Of a stretch of DNA of 13,503 nucleotides, positions 6,976 through 13,503 are shown piece after piece. The notes under the pieces were generated by a model. The model did not search any database. It was given only the letters and a program-made list of their open reading frames with translations, and was not told the DNA's origin. Each line of letters begins with the position of its first letter. The stretch's first letter is position 1. Where the stretch lies: the NCBI GenBank assembly GCA_938041725.1, contig CALISX010000187.1:1-13503 (forward strand), written 5' to 3'. The stretch is from an uncultured Lachnoanaerobaculum sp. GTDB lineage: Bacteria > Bacillota > Clostridia > Lachnospirales > Lachnospiraceae. Made by a program: the position numbers and the translations under genes.

Positions 6976-7029
6976 AAGATGCATCTTTTTCCCAGGCAGA
7001 GTTGCCTTTGGAAAAGCCGGCAAGCCGGC
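6976..7029 (+). other. Tandem stem-loops in the scfA-scfB spacer
   Basis: Three short inverted repeats follow scfA: the 12-base palindrome AAGATGCATCTT (6976-6987), AGGCA/TGCCT with a GAGT loop (6994-7007), and GCCGG/CCGGC with a CAAG loop (7016-7029). A long terminator hairpin follows. GCTTTT (6970-6975) could instead pair with AAAAGC (7012-7017), so alternative folds are possible. It may be a 3' stabiliser, an attenuator leader or a small RNA; no known riboswitch class was recognised. Reading frames here give no convincing protein. Confidence 0.4.
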
Positions 7030-7044
7030 AGGCAGTGCTTTCCT

Positions 7045-7078
7045 AAAAATCCCTTTACGAGTGTAAAGGGATTTTTTT
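7045..7078 (+). terminator. Strong intrinsic terminator between scfA and scfB
   Basis: AAAAATCCCTTTAC (7045-7058) pairs perfectly with its complement (7063-7076) around a GAGT loop, giving a 14-bp stem that runs into seven T residues (7072-7078). This is the best terminator in the window. I see no good promoter between it and scfB at 7127, so scfB and the genes after it probably depend on read-through from the scfA promoter. Confidence 0.9.
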
Positions 7079-7126
7079 GTAGGGGAGGACCAGCCCGGCA
7101 GAAGGGGAAGATAGAAAGAGGAGAAT

Positions 7127-8530
7127 GTGATACATCAGTATAAGAATAACGGATACAATATCGTTTTGGATGTCAATTCGGGTTCCGTACATGTCACTGA
7201 TGAGCTTATGTATGATGCCATAGAGGCAGGAGAAAAGTTCATCGGTGAGATGGATGCTCCCAGTCCTTTGTCAAACAACGTAAAAGAAAAAATCCATGAG
7301 GCCCTTGGAGGGCGCTACAGCAAAGAGGAGATTGAAGAGGCCCTGGAGGATCTCCAGGAGCTGGTGAATGCCCAGGAGCTGTATACCCCAGACAGCTATG
7401 AGCCCTATATCCGGGACTTTAAGGCAAGAAAAACGGTGGTAAAGGCCCTTTGTCTCCACATTGCCCATGACTGCAATTTGGCCTGCAAATACTGCTTTGC
7501 AGAGGAGGGGGAATACCATGGCAGAAGAGCCCTCATGAGCTATGAGGTGGGAAAGGCGGCCCTGGATTTTCTGGTGGCCAGTTCCGGAAACCGGCGGAAC
7601 CTGGAGGTGGACTTTTTTGGCGGCGAGCCTTTGATGAACTGGCAGGTGGTAAAAAAGCTGGTGCAGTATGGCAGGAGCCTGGAGGAGCCAAATCAAAAGA
7701 ACTTCCGTTTTACCATTACCACCAATGGGATGCTGTTAAACCAGGAGGTAATGGAATTTTGCAACCGGGAAATGAGCAATGTGGTTTTGTCTCTGGATGG
7801 CCGGAGGGATGTGAATGACAGGATGCGCCCCACCCGGGGAGGCGGAGGCAGCTATGATGTGATTGTGCCAAAATTCCAAAGATTTGTGAAGGAGCGGGGA
7901 ACCAGGGATTATTATATCCGGGGGACCTTTACCAGAAATAATCTGGAATTTTCCAAGGATGTGCTGCATTTTGCAGATCTGGGATTTAAGCAGACCTCCA
8001 TGGAGCCGGTGGTGGGGGACCCCAGGGAGCCCTATACCATCCGGGAGGAGGATGTCCCTTTGGTCATGGCGGAATATGACAATCTGGCCAGGGAATATAT
8101 TAAAAGGAAAAAAGAGGGAAGGGGGTTTAACTTCTTCCATTTCAATATTGACCTGTCCCAGGGCCCCTGTGTGGCCAAGCGCCTTTCCGGCTGCGGCTCA
8201 GGAACAGAATATCTGGCAGTAACCCCCTGGGGGGATCTCTATCCCTGCCATCAGTTTGTGGGGAAGGAAGAGTTTTTGCTGGGAAATGTGTTTGAGGGCT
8301 TGAAAAGAAGGGATATTTGCAATGCGTTCAAGCTTTGCAATGTGTATGCCAAGCCAAAATGCAAGAACTGTTATGCCAGATTTTACTGCAGCGGCGGATG
8401 TGCGGCCAATTCCTACAGCTTTCATAACTCTTTGACGGATACCTATGACATCGGCTGTGCATTGCAAAAGAAAAGAATCGAGTGTGCTATCATGATTAAG
8501 GCAGCACTTTCGGAAGAAGAAGGAGAATAA
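7127..8530 (+). CDS. scfB: SCIFF radical SAM/SPASM maturase (thioether-forming)
   Basis: A 467-residue enzyme that should install a thioether on the SCIFF peptide using S-adenosylmethionine radicals. Residues 1-90 resemble a peptide-recognition (RRE, PqqD-like) region. The radical SAM core carries CNLACKYC (Cys116, 120, 123) for the 4Fe-4S cluster, and GGEP (165-168) for SAM binding. A SPASM-type C-terminal domain holds many cysteines for auxiliary clusters: 348, 356, 374, 399, 404, 412, 415, 421, 425, 444 and 453, with the typical C-x2-C-x5-C-x3-C run at 412-425. I chose the GTG at 7127 because MIHQYKNNGYNIVLDV is the conserved family start; the AGAGGAG upstream (7117-7123) is only three bases away. 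The ATG at 7125 is followed at once by a stop. The strong terminator upstream should lower its expression. It is cytoplasmic. secDF starts 4 bases after its stop. Confidence 0.95.
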   Translation: MIHQYKNNGYNIVLDVNSGSVHVTDELMYDAIEAGEKFIGEMDAPSPLSNNVKEKIHEALGGRYSKEEIEEALEDLQELVNAQELYTPDSYEPYIRDFKARKTVVKALCLHIAHDCNLACKYCFAEEGEYHGRRALMSYEVGKAALDFLVASSGNRRNLEVDFFGGEPLMNWQVVKKLVQYGRSLEEPNQKNFRFTITTNGMLLNQEVMEFCNREMSNVVLSLDGRRDVNDRMRPTRGGGGSYDVIVPKFQRFVKERGTRDYYIRGTFTRNNLEFSKDVLHFADLGFKQTSMEPVVGDPREPYTIREEDVPLVMAEYDNLAREYIKRKKEGRGFNFFHFNIDLSQGPCVAKRLSGCGSGTEYLAVTPWGDLYPCHQFVGKEEFLLGNVFEGLKRRDICNAFKLCNVYAKPKCKNCYARFYCSGGCAANSYSFHNSLTDTYDIGCALQKKRIECAIMIKAALSEEEGE

Positions 8531-8534
8531 ATCC

Positions 8535-10982
8535 ATGAAAAACAGTAAGCAAAAGGGTATTTTGAGCCTGGTTCTGGTCATTGCCGCCTTGTTTTTTTTC
8601 GGCTACCTGGCAGTGTCGGTGATGAAAAATTCCAGACTGGATGACAAAGCCCAAAACACAGAGAGCAGCCCTGTGGCAGAAAGTACTGCAGCAGAGAGTT
8701 CCCCGGCGGCCCAAAGCAGCGCAGCAATCGCAGAAACCACAGGGGCCCAAAGCAGTACAGATGCAGCCTTAGAAAGCACCCAGGCCCGGAGCCCGGAGGG
8801 GGAGAGCAGCGCGGCAGCCGATGGGGAAAAGAAGGAGGAGGAAAAGAAGAAAACCGGCAGAATCAAGCTGGGGCTGGATCTGGCAGGAGGTGTGAGCATC
8901 ACCTATCAAACCACCATTGACAATCCTTCTGATGAGGATATGGAGGACACGGTACACAAGCTTTTGCAAAGGGTGCAGAACTACTCCACAGAAGCTGAGG
9001 TGTACAGAGAGGGCACCAACCGCATCAATATTGATATTCCCGGGGTTTCCGATGCCAATGCCATCTTAGAAGAACTGGGAAAGCCCGGATCCTTGTATTT
9101 TATGGATCATCAGGGAAATGTGATTCTTACAGGAGACCAGGTGGCAGATGCCCAGCCCGGGGTTTCCCAGCAAACCGGTACAGACAACTATGTGGTGTCT
9201 TTGACCTTTACGGAATCCGGAACCAAGGCCTTTGCAGAGGCCACCACCAGATTGGTGGGACAACAAATTGCCATTGTATATGATGGAAAAGTCTATTCCG
9301 ATCCCGTGGTAAACCAGCCCATTACCGGAGGTCAGGCCCAGATCACAGGCATGTCGGACTATGATACAGCCAAAAACCTGGCATCCACCATTCGTATCGG
9401 CTCCCTTTCTCTGGAGCTGGAGGAGCTGCGTTCCAATGTGGTGGGGGCAAAGCTGGGGCAGGAGGCCATTGCCACCAGCCTCCGGGCTGCCTTGGTGGGC
9501 TTTATTGTACTGGCTGTATTTATGCTGGTGATCTTTTTGCTGCCCGGTTTGGCTGCAGTGATTGCCCTGAGCATTTATGTAATTTTAATGCTTCTGCTGC
9601 TGGCAGCCTTTGATGTAACCTTGACTTTGCCGGGTATTGCAGGTATTGTGCTGTCCATTGGAATGGCGGTGGATGCCAATGTGATTATCTTTACCCGTAT
9701 CAAAGAGGAAATCGGTCTGGGCAAAAGTGTGGACTCTGCCATTAAAACCGGCTTTAAAAAGGCCCTCTCCGCCATTGTGGACGGAAATGTTACCACCCTG
9801 ATTGCAGCGGCTGTGCTTTATTTGCGGGGCTCCGGCACTGTAAAGGGATTTGCCACCACTTTGGCTTTGGGTATTGTGCTGTCCATGTTTACCGCATTGT
9901 TTGTAACCCGGTTTATTATGAATGCCTTTTATAATCTGGGCTTTGCCAATGAAAGGCTTTACGGCACCAAGAAGGACAGAGAGCCCTTTGATTTTGTGAG
10001 CAAGGGAAAGATCGCCATGGCTGTTTCCGCTGTGGTGATTTTGGCAGGTGTGGTATTTATGGGGGTGAATAAGGCCTCCATTGGAAGCATCTTTAACTAT
10101 GGCATTGACTTTAAGGGGGGAACCTCCACCAATGTTACCTTTAATGAGGACATGAGCCTGGAGGATATTTCTTCTAAGGTGGTGCCGGTGGTGGAGGGAA
10201 TCACCAAGGAAGCAGGCACCCAGACCCAGAAGGTAAAGGGTACCACAGAGGTGATTATTAAAACCAGATCCCTTTCAAAGGATGAAAGAATGGCTCTCAA
10301 TGCTGCTTTGGCGGAAAACTTTGGAGTGGATGAGGAAAAAATCACCGCAGAGAGCATTTCCGGTGCAGTAAGTGCGGAGATGAAAAAGGATGCGGTGATT
10401 GCCACCTTTTTTGCCACTGTGCTGATGCTTTTGTATATCTGGTTTCGGTTTAAGGATATCCGTTTTGCCTCCAGCTCTGTGCTGGCTTTGATCCATGATG
10501 TGCTGGTGGTGATTGCCTTTTATGCAGTGCTTCGCTGGAGTGTGGGATCCACCTTCATTGCCTGTGTATTGACCATTGTGGGATATTCCATTAATGCCAC
10601 CATTGTTATCTTTGACAGAATCCGGGAAAACAAATCTCTGATGCCCAAGGCTGCCAAGGAGGAGATTATCAATACCAGCATTACCCAGACTTTGACCAGG
10701 AGTATTTATTCCTCCCTTACCACCTTTATCATGGTGTTTATCTTGTTTATTATGGGCGTGCCCTCTATTAGAGAGTTTGCTCTGCCCATTATGGTGGGTA
10801 TTGTGGCTGGTACCTATTCCTCTGTGTTCCTTTCCAGCATTTTCTGGTATTACTTCAGCAACAGCCAGGATAAAAGGCTGGCAGCCCAAAGGGAAGCCCG
10901 GGAGGAGGAAAGAAAAGCCAGGAAAAAAAGGATAAGAGCCAAAGAAGAGAATAAAAAAGACAAAAACGGAGCCGTGGTGTAG
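8535..10982 (+). CDS. secDF: Fused protein-export membrane protein SecDF
   Basis: An 815-residue fusion of SecD and SecF, which uses the proton gradient to help pull proteins out of the SecYEG channel. The SecD half has a first membrane helix (8-30), the motif KLGLDLAGG (111-119), a large external domain, and five more helices with LPGIAGIVLSIGMAVDANVI (Asp380 of the proton path). The SecF half begins about residue 493, with GIDFKGG (523-529), IHDV (Asp655) and GYSINATIVIFDRIREN. Two features are atypical: residues 40-107, just outside the first helix, are a Ser/Ala/Glu-rich low-complexity insert ending in a Lys/Glu run, and the C-terminus is a 35-residue Lys/Arg/Glu-rich cytoplasmic tail. 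These make it longer than the roughly 740-residue Bacillus SecDF. AAGGAGA (8520-8526) precedes ATG 8535. It forms an operon with scfB, tgt and yajC. Confidence 0.95.
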   Translation: MKNSKQKGILSLVLVIAALFFFGYLAVSVMKNSRLDDKAQNTESSPVAESTAAESSPAAQSSAAIAETTGAQSSTDAALESTQARSPEGESSAAADGEKKEEEKKKTGRIKLGLDLAGGVSITYQTTIDNPSDEDMEDTVHKLLQRVQNYSTEAEVYREGTNRINIDIPGVSDANAILEELGKPGSLYFMDHQGNVILTGDQVADAQPGVSQQTGTDNYVVSLTFTESGTKAFAEATTRLVGQQIAIVYDGKVYSDPVVNQPITGGQAQITGMSDYDTAKNLASTIRIGSLSLELEELRSNVVGAKLGQEAIATSLRAALVGFIVLAVFMLVIFLLPGLAAVIALSIYVILMLLLLAAFDVTLTLPGIAGIVLSIGMAVDANVIIFTRIKEEIGLGKSVDSAIKTGFKKALSAIVDGNVTTLIAAAVLYLRGSGTVKGFATTLALGIVLSMFTALFVTRFIMNAFYNLGFANERLYGTKKDREPFDFVSKGKIAMAVSAVVILAGVVFMGVNKASIGSIFNYGIDFKGGTSTNVTFNEDMSLEDISSKVVPVVEGITKEAGTQTQKVKGTTEVIIKTRSLSKDERMALNAALAENFGVDEEKITAESISGAVSAEMKKDAVIATFFATVLMLLYIWFRFKDIRFASSSVLALIHDVLVVIAFYAVLRWSVGSTFIACVLTIVGYSINATIVIFDRIRENKSLMPKAAKEEIINTSITQTLTRSIYSSLTTFIMVFILFIMGVPSIREFALPIMVGIVAGTYSSVFLSSIFWYYFSNSQDKRLAAQREAREEERKARKKRIRAKEENKKDKNGAVV

Positions 10983-10985
10983 TCC

Positions 10986-12134
10986 ATGGAATATAAAATT
11001 GTTGCCAGGGAGGGACGGGCCAAAAGCGCTGTAATGACCACAGTGCATGGCACAGTACAAACCCCGGTATTTATGAATGTAGGGACTTTGGCGGCCATTA
11101 AGGGAGGGGTGTCCACAGAGGATTTAAAGGAAATCGGTTGTCAGATTGAGCTTTCCAACACCTATCATCTTCATGTACGCACCGGGGATGCATTGATTCA
11201 CAGGCTGGGAGGGCTTCACGCCTTTATGCACTGGGACAGGCCCATTCTCACTGATTCCGGAGGCTTCCAGGTGTTTTCTCTGGCAGGCCTTCGAAAGATC
11301 AAGGAGGAGGGGGTAACCTTCCGGTCCCATATAGACGGGAGAAAAATCTTCATGGGGCCGGAGGAAAGCATGCAAATCCAGTCCCATCTGGCCTCCACCA
11401 TTGCCATGGCCTTTGACGAATGCCCTCCTGCCCTGGCAGAAAGAAAATACATCGAGGAGTCTGTGAACAGAACCACCAGATGGCTTTATCGCTGTAAAGA
11501 GGAGATGAAGCGGCTGAATGCCCTGGAGGAAACCATCAACAAAAACCAGCTGCTCTTTGGCATTAACCAGGGAGGAATTCTGGAGGATGTTCGTATCCGC
11601 CATGCCAAAGAAATCGGAGAAATGGAGCTGGAGGGCTATGCTTTGGGGGGACTGGCAGTGGGAGAAAGCCATGAACAGATGTATCATATTCTGGATGTGA
11701 CGGTGGAGCATCTTCCCTTGCACAAGCCCACCTATCTGATGGGGGTGGGAACCCCTGCCAATATTTTAGAGGCAGTGGAGCGGGGCGTGGATTTTTTTGA
11801 CTGTGTCTATCCCAGCCGCAATGGCCGGCACGGTCATGTGTACACCAGCCATGGAAAGATGAATCTTTTCAATAAAAAATATGAGGCAGATATGGCCCCC
11901 ATAGATTCGGGATGCGGCTGCCCTGCCTGCCGCTTCTATTCCAGAGCCTATATCAGGCATTTGTTAAAGGCAGGAGAGATCCTGGGGATGCGGCTTTGCG
12001 TATTGCATAATCTGTATTTTTATAATACAATGATGCAGGAAGTCCGGGATGCCATCCGGGGAGGCCGGTTTTCACAGTATAAGAAAGAACGACTGGAGGC
12101 CTGGAATGCAGGCACAAATCAGGAGGGGAAATGA
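10986..12134 (+). CDS. tgt: tRNA-guanine(34) transglycosylase
   Basis: A 382-residue cytoplasmic enzyme that swaps guanine-34 of the wobble position of Asp, Asn, His and Tyr tRNAs for preQ1, a step towards queuosine (or for queuine in salvage-type bacteria). Visible residues: DSGGFQ with Asp90, the FDEC motif with Asp144, GINQGG (193-198), GGLAVGE (221-227) for base recognition, catalytic nucleophile Asp272 in FFDCVYPSRNGRHG, and the zinc site CGCPAC (Cys310, 312, 315) with His341. All are intact and the length is normal. The ATG at 10986 follows secDF after 3 bases. Its ribosome binding site is weak (CGGAG about 15 bases upstream), so coupling to secDF translation is likely. The stop overlaps yajC by 4 bases. 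Tgt beside yajC and secDF is a conserved order in many bacteria. Confidence 0.97.
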   Translation: MEYKIVAREGRAKSAVMTTVHGTVQTPVFMNVGTLAAIKGGVSTEDLKEIGCQIELSNTYHLHVRTGDALIHRLGGLHAFMHWDRPILTDSGGFQVFSLAGLRKIKEEGVTFRSHIDGRKIFMGPEESMQIQSHLASTIAMAFDECPPALAERKYIEESVNRTTRWLYRCKEEMKRLNALEETINKNQLLFGINQGGILEDVRIRHAKEIGEMELEGYALGGLAVGESHEQMYHILDVTVEHLPLHKPTYLMGVGTPANILEAVERGVDFFDCVYPSRNGRHGHVYTSHGKMNLFNKKYEADMAPIDSGCGCPACRFYSRAYIRHLLKAGEILGMRLCVLHNLYFYNTMMQEVRDAIRGGRFSQYKKERLEAWNAGTNQEGK

Positions 12135-12433
12135 ACATTTTAGCAGCAGCGGCCGGGGGAGGCATGAATATAGGCGTGATTGTAATGTATGTGGTTTTTA
12201 TCGGCGCCATTTTTTATTTTATGGCCTACAGACCCCAGCGCAAGGAAAAGAAAAAGCAGGAGGAGCTTTTCTCCAGCCTGGCGGTAGGGGATACGGTGGA
12301 GACTGCTTCCGGCTTTTACGGTGTGCTGATTGATATCACAGATGATACAGTGATTGTAGAGTTCGGCAGCAACAAAAACTGCCGGATTCCCATGCGTAAG
12401 GATGCCATTGTAAGAAACGAGAAGAACGAGTAA
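12131..12433 (+). CDS. yajC: Preprotein translocase subunit YajC
   Basis: A 100-residue single-span membrane protein that joins SecDF in the Sec holo-translocon. Residues 12-33 are the membrane helix (ending FYFMAYRPQ), followed by the classic RPQRKEKKKQEEL segment and a small beta domain (VGDTVETASGFYGVLIDITD) typical of YajC. The N-terminus is a short Ala/Gly stretch. AGGAGGGG (12121-12128) lies just upstream of ATG 12131, which overlaps the tgt stop (ATGA). It is the last gene of the scfB-secDF-tgt-yajC operon. Confidence 0.95.
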   Translation: MNILAAAAGGGMNIGVIVMYVVFIGAIFYFMAYRPQRKEKKKQEELFSSLAVGDTVETASGFYGVLIDITDDTVIVEFGSNKNCRIPMRKDAIVRNEKNE

Positions 12434-12439
12434 AGCTTT

Positions 12440-12464
12440 AGCACATCTTCGGATGTGCTTTTTT
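12440..12464 (+). terminator. Intrinsic terminator with UUCG loop after yajC
   Basis: AGCACATC (12440-12447) pairs perfectly with GATGTGCT (12452-12459) around a TTCG tetraloop closed by C-G, an unusually stable fold. Six T residues follow (12459-12464). It starts 7 bases after the yajC stop, and its T tract ends 6 bases before the next start codon. Confidence 0.93.
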
Positions 12465-12470
12465 AAAAAT

Positions 12471-13475
12471 ATGACCAAGAAGACCTATATTGTATTAGAC
12501 CTGGAGTGGAACCAAAGCCCCGACGGAAAGGAATACTCTGTACCGGGTATTCCCTTTGAAATCATTGAGCTGGGGGCCTATAAATTAAATGAAAATCATG
12601 AAATCATAGACTCCTTTCACAGGGTGATTCGTCCGGTGGTGTACAAAAAAATACATTTCAAAGTTCATGAGGTGGGGCACATAGGCATTCATGAGCTGCG
12701 AAAGCTGGGGGTTCCCTTTGCCCAGGCGGCAGAAGAGTTTTTTGACTGGTGCGGTCTTTTGAAAAAACAGGAAAATCCGGTGGTATTCTGCACCTGGGGC
12801 AATATGGATTTAACGGAATTTCAAAGGAATATGAAATACCATCTGGTGGAGAATACTTTTCCCTATCCCCTTTTATATTATGATATCCAAAAGCTTTATA
12901 ATCTTCTTTATCCGGACCCTTTGCAGGATCGGTATCCCTTGGAAAAGGCAGTGGAAAAGCAAAAACTGACCATGGACCGGGGGTTTCACCATGCCCTGGA
13001 CGATGCCTATTATACGGCAAAAATCATGAAATCCATTGATTTTTCTCAGGTGGGAGAGTATCTTTCTTTGGATTATTATACCCTTCCCAAAAATGAGGAG
13101 GAGGAGCTTTATCTGGATTTTCCCGGCTACTCCAAATATGTATCCATGCTGTTTGCTTCCAAGGAAGAGATCATTGAAAACAAAACCGTAACGGATATTG
13201 TATGCAACTGCTGCCATCGGATGCTGAAGAAAAAAATCCGCTGGTTTTCCTCCAATCAAAGGAATTACTTTGGGCTGGGGATTTGTCCCCAGCATGGCTA
13301 TGTCCGGGGGAAGATCCGCATCCGTTCCAGGGAGGGAAGGTACTTTGTGATTAAAACCATGAAGGGGGTGGATGAAAGGGCCTATGAGGAGCTTTTGGAA
13401 AAAAAAGAGGACTATAAGCAAAAGAGAAATGAAAGAAACCGGCAGAAAAAGATTCGCACAGGGGACGGACTATGA
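12471..13475 (+). CDS. DEDDh-family 3'-5' exonuclease with cysteine-rich C-terminal module
   Basis: A 334-residue protein. The N-terminal half is a DnaQ/RNase T-like fold with the DEDDh residues: Asp10 and Glu12 in VLDLEWN, Asp113 in TWGNMDLTEF, and His173/Asp178 in HHALDDA. It resembles KapD-type exonucleases, so it should trim DNA or RNA from the 3' end with metal ions; the substrate is not evident. The second half has VCNCC (Cys245, 247, 248) and CPQH (Cys272, His275), a possible zinc site, then a Lys/Arg/Glu-rich tail. I chose ATG 12471 because the first active-site residues follow at once. An in-frame ATG at 12453 lies within the terminator hairpin. Neither has a visible ribosome binding site, so the start is less certain than the family. 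The stop overlaps the next gene. Confidence 0.87.
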   Translation: MTKKTYIVLDLEWNQSPDGKEYSVPGIPFEIIELGAYKLNENHEIIDSFHRVIRPVVYKKIHFKVHEVGHIGIHELRKLGVPFAQAAEEFFDWCGLLKKQENPVVFCTWGNMDLTEFQRNMKYHLVENTFPYPLLYYDIQKLYNLLYPDPLQDRYPLEKAVEKQKLTMDRGFHHALDDAYYTAKIMKSIDFSQVGEYLSLDYYTLPKNEEEELYLDFPGYSKYVSMLFASKEEIIENKTVTDIVCNCCHRMLKKKIRWFSSNQRNYFGLGICPQHGYVRGKIRIRSREGRYFVIKTMKGVDERAYEELLEKKEDYKQKRNERNRQKKIRTGDGL

Positions 13476-13503
13476 AAACCCGATACTATAAGGTAAACCG
13501 GGA
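13472..13503 (+). CDS. Start of an unidentified gene (cut by window end)
   Basis: ATG 13472 overlaps the exonuclease stop (ATGA), with a modest GGGGAC at 13461-13466 upstream. Only MKTRYYKVNR is visible before the window ends. The overlap pattern matches the other coupled junctions in this window, which supports a real gene. Too little is present to assign a product. Confidence 0.55.
   Translation, partial: MKTRYYKVNR

Noticed and set aside
7016..7030. GCCGGCA direct repeat as a mobile-element or CRISPR-like repeat
   Set aside because: Only two adjacent short copies, with no spacers or element genes; a small hairpin is the simpler reading.
6947..7080. T-box or other known riboswitch before scfB
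   Set aside because: No T-box sequence, specifier arrangement or other known riboswitch core was recognised, and the element follows a coding gene.
6961..7143. 60-residue open frame between scfA and scfB
   Set aside because: It runs through the hairpins and terminator, has no ribosome binding site and its composition does not look like a protein.
12453..12470. ATG 12453 as the exonuclease start
   Set aside because: It lies in the stem of the yajC terminator, has no ribosome binding site and adds only CFFKN-type residues not typical of the family.

Overview
This looks like chromosomal DNA of an anaerobic Gram-positive bacterium of the class Clostridia, most likely Lachnospiraceae-like. The reasons are a SCIFF peptide with its radical SAM maturase (a near-universal marker of Clostridia), a fused SecDF, strong AGGAGG ribosome binding sites, a sortase-type surface protein with a NEAT domain, and a 3D-domain cell-wall protein. 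All genes are on the + strand and tightly packed. No gene-free stretch exceeds about 300 bases. I see no tRNA, rRNA, CRISPR array, insertion sequence or phage gene.

Region 1 (1-5640) is the distal part of a surface/transport operon. It holds a 5'-truncated NEAT-domain wall-anchored protein, a small DUF454 membrane protein, and two half-size exporter-fold ABC proteins that probably pair as a heterodimer. All junctions overlap by 4 to 8 bases, so translational coupling is likely. The NEAT domain suggests heme or iron chemistry, but the transported substrate and direction cannot be read from the sequence. A hairpin at 5652-5673 probably ends this transcript.

Region 2 (5641-6730) starts with a near-consensus sigma-A promoter flanked by short repeats. 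It drives a secreted coiled-coil plus 3D-domain protein that is broken by a one-base frameshift at about 6265-6268. Two hairpins follow.

Region 3 (6733-12464) is the most notable part. An extended -10 promoter drives scfA, a 48-residue peptide with six cysteines. A 180-base spacer with several stem-loops and a very strong intrinsic terminator comes next. Then comes a maturase-protein export-tRNA modification operon: scfB (radical SAM/SPASM maturase), secDF (export motor), tgt (queuosine pathway) and yajC (SecDF partner), closed by a UUCG-loop terminator. The terminator between scfA and scfB should keep the peptide abundant and its maturase and the Sec genes at lower, read-through levels. SCIFF is a known RiPP family whose biological role is, to my knowledge, still unknown, and its linkage to Sec genes is a clue.

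Region 4 (12471-13503) holds a DEDDh 3'-5' exonuclease with a cysteine-rich C-terminal module and no visible ribosome binding site, followed by the first codons of an overlapping unidentified gene.
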